DNA from: Natronolimnobius sp. AArcel1
Lineage (GTDB): Archaea; Halobacteriota; Halobacteria; Halobacteriales; Natrialbaceae
NCBI RefSeq assembly: GCF_011043775.1
Contig: NZ_JAAKXY010000001.1
Span: 411,617 to 475,616 of the forward strand
Direction of reading: 5' to 3'
Length of the DNA: 64,000 nt
The position numbers and the translations under genes are program-made. Shown here in pieces: positions 54,970-63,330 of this stretch (the stretch's first letter is position 1; every line of letters starts with the position of its first letter). The notes beneath the pieces are model-generated. The model ran no database searches. It was not told the origin of the DNA and saw only the letters and a program-made list of their open reading frames with translations.

Positions 54970-55614
54970 TCAGTCGGAGTGCGCTTCAATTTGCGTCGTA
55001 ATCCACTCATCGACCTGTTTTGCAGTCGTCTCGAGTGTTTCATCTGTTGTATCGATGGTCGTCACTGCATCACGTTCGCACTCTGCGTTGTCTTTGAGCC
55101 ACTGGTTGAATTCAACCTGTTCTGTGACATTCTCTTCGGTGATTTCGAAGCGATCCGGATGCCGTTCTGGTGGGCGCGCCTGTAATCGCTGGCGCTGTTC
55201 GTCCTCGTCACAGAGCAACACGAGATACTCCACTGCGGAAAAACAGTCGTACTGTGGATGGGCCTCGAGGTTCTCTGGAACCCCAAATCCGGCCCCGAAC
55301 AGGACGGGCGGACGATTCGATTGGGCAATATCTCGACAGAGACGAAGCCACGTCTGGAAGTACCATTCGAAGTCGTCCCAGAACTCGTCCCGCCAGAGCA
55401 CATCCGAGTCGAGCAACACAGCATCATCACGCGTTCCCCGAAGCTCGTTGAGGACGGTTGATTTGCCAGTCCCGCCAGCGCCACTGACGATCAACAACGG
55501 CTCCCGATGAATCGACTCCTGGTGCCCGCAGGTTGGACAGACGACAACCGATTCGGCGCTGTCAACAGCCATATCGGTGTGTAAGCCGCCACAGCCCGGA
55601 CACTCATCGAACAT
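54970..55614 (-). CDS. Zinc-ribbon P-loop kinase-like protein
   Basis: 214 residues. The N-terminus is a zinc ribbon (CPGCGGLH ... CPTCGHQ). The rest is an AAA/adenylate-kinase-like P-loop domain: LLIVSGAGGTGKSTVL (Walker A), VLLDSDVLWRDEFW and LVLLCDEDEQRQRLQARP. The pattern suggests a nucleoside or small-molecule kinase, but the substrate is not clear. Fusion with a zinc ribbon is unusual for this fold. Divergent from ilvE. Confidence 0.8.
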   Translation of the reverse strand: MFDECPGCGGLHTDMAVDSAESVVVCPTCGHQESIHREPLLIVSGAGGTGKSTVLNELRGTRDDAVLLDSDVLWRDEFWDDFEWYFQTWLRLCRDIAQSNRPPVLFGAGFGVPENLEAHPQYDCFSAVEYLVLLCDEDEQRQRLQARPPERHPDRFEITEENVTEQVEFNQWLKDNAECERDAVTTIDTTDETLETTAKQVDEWITTQIEAHSD

Positions 55615-55839
55615 ATACCTGTACCCACGCCACTACTCGATAATCGTTATGGACATATGTTAACAGAGAGCGGCGAAGAAACGGTGGATACACCACTCCT
55701 CTTGTCGGCTGCAGAGCGGGTGAGTGCGACGCTCGGCGGTGATGAACACGACAGGGTGGACGCCACTGGGGTCGCGCTCGAGCCAAATGTGCCCGCAAAT
55801 CGCGAACACTTAGTACGGTGGCTTTCAACACACACGATC

Positions 55840-56769
55840 ATGGGATTCGACGAGATGGATGTCGACACGATCTGGATGGACGGCGAATTCGTCGACTGGG
55901 ACGACGCCCAGATCCACGTGCTCACGCACGGACTCCACTACGGCAGCGGCGTCTTCGAGGGCGCGCGCTGTTATGACACCGAAGAGGGGCCCGCAATTTT
56001 CCGCTGGGAAGAGCACCTGGACCGACTCTACCAGTCCGCAAAGCCCTACGAGATGGAGATTGACTTCTCGAAGGAGGAACTCACCGAGGCCACACTCGAG
56101 CTCATCGAGCGCCAGGAACTGCCCTCCTGTTACATTCGCCCAATCGCGTACTACGGCTACAACTCACTCGGCGTGAGCCCCGCCGACTGCCCCACCAAGA
56201 CCGCCATTGCTGTCTGGCCGTGGGGTGCCTACCTCGGCGAGGAAGCCTTAGAGCAGGGCATCGAAGTCATGATCTCCTCGTGGCGAAAACACGCCTCGAG
56301 TCAGATTCCAACGAACGCGAAGACGACAGGTCTGTACGTCAACAGCATGCTGGCGGGCGAGGAAGCCCGCCGGAACGGCTTCGCGGAAGCAATCGTCCTG
56401 AACAAGGAAGGCAACGTCGCGGAAGGCCCCGGCGAGAACATCTTCCTCGTGCGCGACGACGAAATCTACACGCCCGGCCTCTCGGAGTCGATTCTCGACG
56501 GCATCACCCGCGACACCGTCATCACGCTCGCCGAGGACCTCGGCTACACCGTCCACGACAACGTCTCGATCTCTCGAGGCGAACTCAACACGGCTGACGA
56601 GCTGTTTTTCACCGGCTCTGCAGCCGAAGTGACGCCTATCCGCAAAGTCGATAACGTCGTCATCGGCGACGGCTCGCGCGGGCCGGTCACTGAAGACATC
56701 CAGTCGGAGTTCTTCGATGTCGTCGAGCGCAAGACCGACGCGTACGACGAGTGGTTCACTTACGTCTAA
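55840..56769 (+). CDS. ilvE: Branched-chain amino acid aminotransferase
   Basis: PLP-fold type IV aminotransferase, 309 residues, last step of leucine, valine and isoleucine synthesis. Signatures: HVLTHGLHYGSGVFEGARCY, the catalytic Lys in SQIPTNAKTTGLYVNS, EGPGENIFLV and ELFFTGSAAEVTPI. The start is the ATG at 55840; a TAGTACGG element about 28 nt before it fits a leaderless transcript, and the frame upstream is not conserved in character. Separate from the leu-ilv cluster at 1.2-8.7 kb. Confidence 0.95.
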   Translation: MGFDEMDVDTIWMDGEFVDWDDAQIHVLTHGLHYGSGVFEGARCYDTEEGPAIFRWEEHLDRLYQSAKPYEMEIDFSKEELTEATLELIERQELPSCYIRPIAYYGYNSLGVSPADCPTKTAIAVWPWGAYLGEEALEQGIEVMISSWRKHASSQIPTNAKTTGLYVNSMLAGEEARRNGFAEAIVLNKEGNVAEGPGENIFLVRDDEIYTPGLSESILDGITRDTVITLAEDLGYTVHDNVSISRGELNTADELFFTGSAAEVTPIRKVDNVVIGDGSRGPVTEDIQSEFFDVVERKTDAYDEWFTYV

Positions 56770-56873
56770 GACGCCAACAGCGGGCAGTTCAGTGTGATAG
56801 GGAGTGAGTGCGGTCATACTGCAATCTCTGTGGCGGTATTGCTGCGCACTTCGCTGTTGGACCTAGGTAAGGG

Positions 56874-57920
56874 TCAATTCTTCTCGAGTGAGACAGACGA
56901 CTCTCCGGGCCACCACGCTCGTTCTCGAATGCCCTGATGAACCTGTGCAATGAGTCCTAACAACGGGAGTTCCAACAGTGGGCCGATGACCAGTGCCAGC
57001 GGAATCAACGGCTCGTGGGGGAACGCGACGACGGCGATTGCAAGCGCAGTCGGAGAGTTCCGCGACAAAATCGTATTGTTGAAACAGACGACCTCCTCGT
57101 ACGAGAACGATAGTGCCTGCCCAATGGCGAACCCGAGACCGAGATTGATTACATAAAAGCAGACCACTGGCACCGCAAGCAGTGCAAGCAAGCCCGGATT
57201 CTCGAGAACTTCCTGTCCTTGTGAGGCGAACATCGCGCCAATAGCGAGGCTCAAGAAGATAATCTGGAGTGGGCTGAGTACCGGGAGAAACGACTGTCGA
57301 AACCACTGGTCGCTTCGCCAGCGATGCAGTCCTCTGCGGACACCCACGGCGAGAACGAGTGGCACGACCAACACGAGCACGACACTCTCGACCAGCAACT
57401 CGAGCGGGAGTTCAACGAGTTCGCCTGCAAAGACGTACAGGTAGACGGGCAACAAGACGAGTTGCAAAATCAGGTTATACGGGAGGATAGACGTTGCAAG
57501 CGGGACATCGCCATCGGCGATGTCGGTAAAGATCAGGTACCAGTCCGTACACGGCGTCACCATAAGCATGATCAGGCCAACCCACAGCGCAGGATACTCA
57601 TGAAGGAAAATCGCACCGAGGACCACAGCGAGGACGGGATTCCAAATAAAGTTTATCAGGAGGCTCGAGCCAGCGACCCGACGATTACCGAAGGCAGACC
57701 GGAGCCTCGAGAGTGGCATTCCCGCGAACGCGCCGAATAACATCACCATCAAGAAGGGGAGGATGAGCGCATCTGCAACTGGGGCCACACCGGCAATCTG
57801 CCCAAGCGCAAGGCCACCGATGATCGCCCCGAAAACGAATACGGTCTGATATCGCTCGACGAAATCCATCCTCAGCCACCATTCCAACGGGCTGGCCGTA
57901 AACATACGGCTTCCTGCCAA
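56874..57920 (-). CDS. Arsenite/bile-acid symporter family transporter (ACR3-like)
   Basis: 348 residues, about ten membrane helices in the BASS/ACR3 pattern. The segment LIMLMVTPCTDWYLIFTDIA has the Cys of the TPC motif, as in ACR3 arsenite exporters. Other conserved parts are FNNTILSRNSPTALAIAVVAFP in the second half. Specificity for arsenite is likely but not proven; no arsR or arsenate reductase is adjacent. The start may be the ATG at 57905 instead of 57920. Confidence 0.82.
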   Translation of the reverse strand: MAGSRMFTASPLEWWLRMDFVERYQTVFVFGAIIGGLALGQIAGVAPVADALILPFLMVMLFGAFAGMPLSRLRSAFGNRRVAGSSLLINFIWNPVLAVVLGAIFLHEYPALWVGLIMLMVTPCTDWYLIFTDIADGDVPLATSILPYNLILQLVLLPVYLYVFAGELVELPLELLVESVVLVLVVPLVLAVGVRRGLHRWRSDQWFRQSFLPVLSPLQIIFLSLAIGAMFASQGQEVLENPGLLALLAVPVVCFYVINLGLGFAIGQALSFSYEEVVCFNNTILSRNSPTALAIAVVAFPHEPLIPLALVIGPLLELPLLGLIAQVHQGIRERAWWPGESSVSLEKN

Positions 57921-58010
57921 AAGATCGAAGCGAGACTATTCGACGCCAGCATGGCCACAAGCTGACGATTCGCTCACTGACCTACCCAGAAATAGTGTTC
58001 ACCAGTCGCC

Positions 58011-58367
58011 TCAGCTGTCGTTCAGATACACGCTGATTCGCGTGATCGACTCCTCGGCGTCGTCGAACTCCACGACATCACAGAACTTCGCCTCAACGTC
58101 TCCCTCATCGTTCTCGCCGGTAACTGTCCCCTCAGCAACGGAGGCGTCCTCGTCGTGAACGAGCAGCGAAACCTCGTGTGTCGAGTTCGAGAGCCCGCGC
58201 AGTTCGTTGACGTAGCGTGCGAAGCCGTCGAATCCCTCGAGTGTGCCCGTCAGTGATTCGTAGACGAACTCATCGGCGAGTGCGTCGCGGGCAATTGCGG
58301 GGTCTTCCTCGTCCATTGCGTCGAAATACGCCTGAATCAGGTCCTCGCGGTCGTCAGTAGCCATCAT
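58011..58367 (-). CDS. NTF2-like (SnoaL-type) small protein
   Basis: 118 residues with the cone-fold pattern: a first helix LIQAYFDAMDEEDPAIARDAL, then FVYESLTGTLEGFDGFARYVNEL, and four strands (HEVSLLVHDEDASVAEGTVTG, EAKFCDVVEFDDAEESITRISVYL). Such proteins can be small hydrolases, isomerases or ligand binders; the active residues are not certain. Monocistronic. Confidence 0.82.
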   Translation of the reverse strand: MMATDDREDLIQAYFDAMDEEDPAIARDALADEFVYESLTGTLEGFDGFARYVNELRGLSNSTHEVSLLVHDEDASVAEGTVTGENDEGDVEAKFCDVVEFDDAEESITRISVYLNDS

Positions 58368-58452
58368 ACAGTCCTTTCACACGCCATCCAATAAACCCGT
58401 TCGTCCAGCCTCGGTGGCTCCTCGAGCGCTGAGAACCAGGCAGCGGACCGCC

Positions 58453-59151
58453 TCAGTCGTCGTCCGCAGCGTCTGCGTTCTTGTTCTCGCCAGCTCTTGC
58501 CTCGTCGATCACGTCAATCGACACGCCGGCATCCATTCCCCGGTTGCGGTCTGAGTCACCGAACCCGGCGCTCAGGACTCGCGTGAGTGCGTCTTCGACG
58601 TCCTCGTCGATCTCTTGGATCCGCTCGGATTTGACCTCGATGACGAACCCGGTGGTAATGTTTGGCGACGTTGGCAAGAATAGGACCTCTCGGTCGTCGT
58701 CTGTCACCTTTCCGGTCTTGAACGCCGTCATCCGAAGCCCCTCCCAGACCTCGAGTTTGACGGGTTTCTGGAGCGATTCTTGCTCGCCGAAGGCGGTTTC
58801 GGCGGCCATCTTCGAGGCGTTGTAGACGACGCGCATCACGGGGACACGATTTGCGATGTTGTCGACAAGTCGCTCAACGAGACCGCCAATCGTCGTTCGC
58901 ATGAGATAGCCAACCGAGAGGGTCAGGATGATGAGGACGGTCAGTGCGACGATAACGCGGAGGAACTGTGCGACCTGTCGGGCCTGATCTTCGCCGCCGG
59001 GAACGAACGGGTCGACGGCTTGCCACTCGAGAATAAGTCCGGGAGTGATGCCGGCGACAAGGCCGTAGAGCCAGTAGATGACGTAGAGGGTAATGAGGAT
59101 CGGGCCGAGGACGATCAGCCCACTCGCGAAATCCCGCTTCCACGAAGCCAT
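58453..59151 (-). CDS. DUF502-family membrane protein
   Basis: 232 residues. Two N-terminal membrane segments (about 8-30 and 62-86) separated by a loop. The soluble domain has the DUF502 pattern: NIANRVPVMRVVYNASKMAAETAF, PVKLEVWEGLRMTAFKTGK and VLFLPTSPNITTGFVIEVKSE (each split to its key residues PV..VY and P(T)SP..TTG). Function is not established for the family. A Glu/Asp/Asn-rich tail ends the protein. It lies 39 nt after the proline dehydrogenase gene. Confidence 0.88.
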   Translation of the reverse strand: MASWKRDFASGLIVLGPILITLYVIYWLYGLVAGITPGLILEWQAVDPFVPGGEDQARQVAQFLRVIVALTVLIILTLSVGYLMRTTIGGLVERLVDNIANRVPVMRVVYNASKMAAETAFGEQESLQKPVKLEVWEGLRMTAFKTGKVTDDDREVLFLPTSPNITTGFVIEVKSERIQEIDEDVEDALTRVLSAGFGDSDRNRGMDAGVSIDVIDEARAGENKNADAADDD

Positions 59152-59190
59152 GTACGCAGACTCACACTACGGGCTAATGAGCCCTTCCCT

Positions 59191-60033
59191 TTACTGTCCG
59201 AGCACTGCTCGCAGCGCAAATCGGAGGTTTTCCTTGCGTTCCATCACCCGTCGCGAGAAGTACGACAACCAGCGCCCGCCGTAGGGAACGTACTGATACA
59301 CATCGTACTCCGCGGCGAGGTCGTACTGTCGTTGCTCGCGAACGCCCATCAGCAACTGGAACTCGACGTCAGTCCCATACTCGTCGTGGAGCGCAATTGC
59401 TCGCTCGATCATCTGGTCGTCGTGGCTGCCAACGGCAATTGTCGGCCCATCCTGAAAGTACTTGAAGGCGTACTCAAGCAAGGCCTCGTACTCGCGGTTG
59501 ACTCGCTCCGAGTCGGTATAGGCAATCGCAGCCGGCTCGTCATAGGCTCCCTTGACGAACCGGACTTTGCCGGGCAGGGTTGCCAGTCGCTCGAGATCGG
59601 TTCGCGTTCGTTTGAGGTTTGCTTGGACGCAGATGCCGACGCCGCCGTCATACTCGTGTGCGAGCGCTTCGAACGCATCGAGCGTGGCATCGGTCGTCGT
59701 GTGATCTTCCATATCGATCCAGACGAAGACATCGTGCTCGGCTGCGGTGTCGACGACGCCCTCGAGTTCCTCGCGAAAGACGTCTTCGCCGAGGTCGAGG
59801 CCCAGTTGCGAGGGTTTCACGGAGAGACAGGCATCGAGATTCGAGCGGGAAATATCGCCAGCCAGCGCCCGGTATTCGGCTGCATCGGAGCGGACCGGCG
59901 GTCGCTCGTCGTAGTGTTCACCGAGCAGATTGATGATCGCTCCGACGTGTCGCCCGTTGAGTCGACTGACGTGGTCGAGGACTTCGGCGGCCGACTCCCC
60001 CGCGACGAACCGGTCAGCGATTGGCGGGATCAT
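59191..60033 (-). CDS. putA: Proline dehydrogenase
   Basis: FAD-dependent monofunctional proline dehydrogenase, 280 residues, converting proline to pyrroline-5-carboxylate. TIM-barrel motifs are visible: CLSVKPSQLGLDLG, FVWIDMEDHTTTDATLD, GVGICVQANLKRTRTDL, VRFVKGAYDEP, FQLLMGVREQRQYDL and PYGGRWLSYFSRRVMERKEN. The start is the ATG at 60033; the longer frame is not supported by composition. The pyrroline-5-carboxylate dehydrogenase is not seen nearby. Confidence 0.92.
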   Translation of the reverse strand: MIPPIADRFVAGESAAEVLDHVSRLNGRHVGAIINLLGEHYDERPPVRSDAAEYRALAGDISRSNLDACLSVKPSQLGLDLGEDVFREELEGVVDTAAEHDVFVWIDMEDHTTTDATLDAFEALAHEYDGGVGICVQANLKRTRTDLERLATLPGKVRFVKGAYDEPAAIAYTDSERVNREYEALLEYAFKYFQDGPTIAVGSHDDQMIERAIALHDEYGTDVEFQLLMGVREQRQYDLAAEYDVYQYVPYGGRWLSYFSRRVMERKENLRFALRAVLGQ

Positions 60034-60195
60034 ACTGCTACTACTATTTGCCCCCTGTAAGAGGTTTGGTGTCAGTGACTGTGTGCGTGCCTGACCGGTG
60101 GAATGATAGGATGCCGACACGTAGGAGGCTCGAATACCCGCAGTTGCCGCAAGAAACCACCGCCCGTTAAGACGTGCGGGTTCGTTCGCGTCTAT

Positions 60196-60741
60196 ATGAC
60201 ACTCCTCGAGACCATCGTGATTGCGTTCTGGGCGATGTTGCCGGCGTACGTGCCGAACAACGCCGCCGTACTCGCCGGCGGTGGTCGGCCGATCGATGGC
60301 GGACGAACCTGGGACGGGAAACGGGTCCTCGGCGACGGGAAAACGTGGCGCGGGACGGCCGCAGGTATCACCGCGGGGCTCGCACTCGCTGGCATTCTGA
60401 CGCTGTTCGCTGGCGACGTGAGCAACGCACTTGGCTTCGAGGTGCCGGAGTTCGCTCCGCTTGCGGCGCTCGGCCTCGCTGCTGGTGCAATGCTTGGGGA
60501 CATTCTCGCGTCGTTTCTCAAGCGCCGCAGCGGTCGTGAACGTGGCGCGATGTTCCCCGGACTCGATCAACTCGACTTCGTCGTCGTCTCCCTGCCGCTG
60601 ACCGCGCTGCTTGCAACTGACTGGTTCCGCACCGTCTTCACGTGGGAGGTCATCCTCGTCGTCGTCGTGGTCACGCCAATTCTGCACGTCGCGACGAACA
60701 TGATCGCGTACAAACTCGGCCTGAAGAACGAACCCTGGTAA
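60196..60741 (+). CDS. carS: CDP-2,3-bis-(O-geranylgeranyl)-sn-glycerol synthase
   Basis: 181 residues, polytopic (five helices). Activates digeranylgeranylglyceryl phosphate with CTP in archaeal ether-lipid synthesis. Motifs: LPAYVPNNAAVLAGGGRPIDGGRTW, RVLGDGKTWRGTAAG, GDILASFLKRRSGRERGAMFPGLDQLDF (split: DILASFLKRR.. and GLDQLDF). The start is the ATG at 60196, in front of the first helix. Divergent from the proline dehydrogenase gene. Confidence 0.94.
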   Translation: MTLLETIVIAFWAMLPAYVPNNAAVLAGGGRPIDGGRTWDGKRVLGDGKTWRGTAAGITAGLALAGILTLFAGDVSNALGFEVPEFAPLAALGLAAGAMLGDILASFLKRRSGRERGAMFPGLDQLDFVVVSLPLTALLATDWFRTVFTWEVILVVVVVTPILHVATNMIAYKLGLKNEPW

Positions 60742-60750
60742 ACCGCTCAG

Positions 60751-61539
60751 TTATTCCGCTGAGACGTCGTCAGTCCACTCCGGCCGAACGTTCTCAGCAG
60801 TCTCTGTCACGTCGTACTCGAGCGTCGTCGTCCACGAATCGCCGCGCTCGAGGACGTACTCACCCCACGTCGCCGCATCGACGCGCTCGAGTGTGACGTT
60901 CGAGTGCTGCAGTTGCCCGTCCGAGTCGACATGCACCTCGCCGTCGGCGTCAGTGACGTACTGCGTCTCGTATTCGGCGTCTCCACCCTCGATCTCGGTC
61001 CATCCCGTTTCTGGTTCATACACTGAGTGCGGTGTGTCATCGTCGGTCGTTTCACCGGTCCGTTCAAACACGCTCACCTCGAGTTGGGTGTGAACGAGTC
61101 GGTCGGGATAGACGGCGGTCGCTGGCCCCTCAACCGTCACGTCGCCGTCCGCCGTGGTGATCGCGCTGTGTTCGTCCTCGTTCGTTCGAAGCACTTCGTC
61201 GTCAGTCTCTGCGAGCCACTCTGCGAGTCGGTCCGCTGAGTCGGCCGTGGTCTTCGTGTATCGCTCGCCATCGCCACTCCAGTAGTGGTCGTACGTAAGC
61301 GCCTCGACCGCAATCGTTTCACGCTGCTCGCCGGTGTCGCTGTCGACTATCGAGTCGCGCGCAAAGAACAGGTCGCCCTCGAGTAGCAGCGTCTCGGAAA
61401 CAGTGTAAGTGCCCTCGAGTTCGGTTGGCTCAGCGGGTGCGGCGGCTCGAGTGTCTGCCGGTGAGTACACGGCGAGGATGCCGGCCGTCGCAATCCCGAC
61501 GAGGACGACGACTGCAAGGAGGATATACCGTCGATTCAT
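60751..61539 (-). CDS. Membrane-anchored or secreted hypothetical protein
   Basis: 262 residues. One N-terminal hydrophobic segment ([21 protein letters not shown], residues 5-25) serves as an anchor or signal. The rest is acidic and strand-rich ([54 protein letters not shown]). No family is recognised, and there are no Cys or lipobox. Convergent with carS. Confidence 0.68.
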   Translation of the reverse strand: MNRRYILLAVVVLVGIATAGILAVYSPADTRAAAPAEPTELEGTYTVSETLLLEGDLFFARDSIVDSDTGEQRETIAVEALTYDHYWSGDGERYTKTTADSADRLAEWLAETDDEVLRTNEDEHSAITTADGDVTVEGPATAVYPDRLVHTQLEVSVFERTGETTDDDTPHSVYEPETGWTEIEGGDAEYETQYVTDADGEVHVDSDGQLQHSNVTLERVDAATWGEYVLERGDSWTTTLEYDVTETAENVRPEWTDDVSAE

Positions 61540-61751
61540 ACACAGTCATAACACGTTGCTACAAAAAACATACCGATCAGCTGCCACGTGTACTGAGGGC
61601 TGCGGTCAGAATCATGCTGAGTTCGCCGTTCAGGAGATCCGGTCTGAGGCGTCATCGACCGCCTCGAGTCCGACTGACTCCGCGAGCAGACATGCATCTT
61701 CCCGATCCGTTTCCACACCGCTTATTTCGTCGGGGCACGCGCGTTCGAGCA

Positions 61752-62285
61752 ATGACGAACCAGGCACTCATCGACGCCCTTCGCGAGGCTGATGCCGTTC
61801 GATTCGGCGAGTTCGAACTCTCACACGGTGGCACCAGCGAGTACTACGTCGACAAGTATCTCTTCGAAACCGATCCCACCTGTCTCGAGACCATCGCAGA
61901 TGCGTTCGCCGAGCGCGTTGACGAGGGAGACAAACTCGCCGGCGTCGCGCTGGGCGCAGTCCCACTCGCCGCTGCAACCAGCGTCGCTGCCGACGCTCCC
62001 TACGTCATCGCCCGCAAGCAGCGCAAAGACTACGGCACGGCTAATCTGATCGAAGGCCGACTCGAGGAGGGCGAAGAGGTCATTGTCCTCGAGGACATCG
62101 TGACGACGGGCACGAGCCTCGTCGATGCTATCGAGGCGCTCCGAGAGGCCGGCGCGACGGTCAACCGAGCCCTCGTCGTCGTCGACCGCGAAGAAGGTGG
62201 CCGCGAGACCGTCGAAGACGCCGACGTCGAAATGGAGTCACTCGTGACCGCGAGCGAACTGCTGGCCGACGCAGACCGCGAGTAA
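61752..62285 (+). CDS. pyrE: Orotate phosphoribosyltransferase
   Basis: 177 residues, making OMP from orotate and PRPP. Motifs: [20 protein letters not shown], the basic loop [19 protein letters not shown], and the PRPP site [20 protein letters not shown]. The start is the ATG at 61752; the upstream frame to 61425 has unlike composition. Upstream DNA (61540-61751) is non-coding. Confidence 0.94.
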   Translation: MTNQALIDALREADAVRFGEFELSHGGTSEYYVDKYLFETDPTCLETIADAFAERVDEGDKLAGVALGAVPLAAATSVAADAPYVIARKQRKDYGTANLIEGRLEEGEEVIVLEDIVTTGTSLVDAIEALREAGATVNRALVVVDREEGGRETVEDADVEMESLVTASELLADADRE

Positions 62286-62350
62286 CCTACTCGAGCCAGC
62301 GCCGCTTACGTGAGCGACGCAGTCAAGCCACTCGCGCTGGTGGTTCGCGT

Positions 62351-63073
62351 ATGGACCTCCCCAGCGCACTCGAGGCCGAGGGAAACACCGTTTGTGTCGT
62401 CGGCGCTGGCGGCAAGAAATCGACGCTGTATGCGCTCGCTGACGGCCTCGAGCGCGCACTCGTTACTGCGACGGTTCGGATTCCGCCGTTTACTGAGCAG
62501 GTCGCCGACCTTCGAGTAACCACAGACCCGAATACGGCACTTGAGGAGACGACCGACTGGCCGCTCGGACTCGTTGCCGACCGCGAGGAAGACAGGTGTC
62601 ACGGCTACGATCTGGCGGAAATCGACGCGCTCGCGTCGAACGCAGCCGACACGTCTGTCCTCGTGAAAGCCGACGGCGCACGCACGCGCTGGTTCAAGGC
62701 ACCGGGCGACCACGAACCACAACTGCCCACCACTGCGGACGTGGTCGTTCCAATCGCCAGTGCGAAAATCGTCGGGAAACGACTGGACGAGGAGTACGTC
62801 CATCGACCCGAGCGCGTCGCCGCGATCACCGGCCTCGAGCACGGGGATCGAATTTCTGCTCCTGCTGTCGCGGCCGTCCTCACGAGCGACCGCGGCGGCT
62901 GGAAGGGCGTTCCCCACAGTGCAACGGTGATTCCACTCCTGAACATGGTCGACACGCCGGCGCTCGAGGCGACTGCACGCGAGATTGCCGCCGAAATTCG
63001 CGAGCGTCGCCCCGGAGCCCGAGTCGTGCTCACCAGCCTGCTCGCAGACGAGCCAGTCGTCGCGGTCGTCTGA
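62351..63073 (+). CDS. yqeC: YqeC-like selenium/molybdenum cofactor accessory protein
   Basis: 240 residues with an N-terminal P-loop-like start (TVCVVGAGGKKSTLYALADGLE). The central block ADTSVLVKADGARTRWFKAP and EPQLPTTADVVVPIASAKIVG matches the YqeC family, linked to molybdenum hydroxylases that need selenium. No hydroxylase or selenium gene is seen near it; the role in halophiles is not clear. It lies 65 nt after pyrE on the same strand. Confidence 0.85.
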   Translation: MDLPSALEAEGNTVCVVGAGGKKSTLYALADGLERALVTATVRIPPFTEQVADLRVTTDPNTALEETTDWPLGLVADREEDRCHGYDLAEIDALASNAADTSVLVKADGARTRWFKAPGDHEPQLPTTADVVVPIASAKIVGKRLDEEYVHRPERVAAITGLEHGDRISAPAVAAVLTSDRGGWKGVPHSATVIPLLNMVDTPALEATAREIAAEIRERRPGARVVLTSLLADEPVVAVV

Positions 63074-63140
63074 GTGGTGTTGTGGAAGGGTGAAACGGGT
63101 CGTTATCCCCGAACACGCGCCGTCGCACACCATCACAATG

Positions 63141-63148
63141 TTTTTATC
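63141..63148 (+). promoter_or_regulatory. TATA element of thrS
   Basis: TTTTTATC, about 29 nt before the ATG of the 13-codon mini-ORF at 63174. The predicted transcript start lies a few nt before that ATG, giving a leader of about 160 nt before thrS. Confidence 0.55.
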
Positions 63149-63173
63149 CCGCTCGAGACTACGCGTAGCTACG

Positions 63174-63215
63174 ATGGTAGGTGTCCGTTTTACAGGGGCG
63201 TTTGCCCGCTTCTAA
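63174..63215 (+). CDS. 13-codon mini-ORF in the thrS leader
   Basis: ATG to TAA encoding MVGVRFTGAFARF. It begins almost exactly where the transcript should start, so it would be translated as a leaderless message. It has one Thr codon (ACA, position 7). The thrS gene begins 115 nt after its stop. A regulatory uORF is the best guess; no similarity was tested. Confidence 0.4.
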   Translation: MVGVRFTGAFARF

Positions 63216-63260
63216 CTCACATTCACGCCCGTCGTCTTGGCCGGTTCGAACCGCTTGGGC

Positions 63261-63300
63261 GGCGTTGACGGACGCCACGCCGAACGTCGTCTGGACGTTC
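63261..63300 (+). promoter_or_regulatory. Two hairpins in the thrS leader
   Basis: First: GGCGT-tgacgg-ACGCC (63261-63276). Second: GAACGTC-gtctg-GACGTTC (63282-63300), a perfect 7-bp stem that ends 30 nt before the thrS ATG. Such structure could bind ThrRS (mimicking tRNA) or react to mini-ORF translation. No U-run follows. Confidence 0.45.
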
Positions 63301-63330
63301 TTCCAGTAATCGTACCACACAGCTACAGCC

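Noticed and set aside
63241-63255. GGTTCGAACC, similar to the T-loop of a tRNA
   Set aside because: No acceptor, D-arm or anticodon arm can be built around it; it is a self-complementary decamer in the thrS leader.
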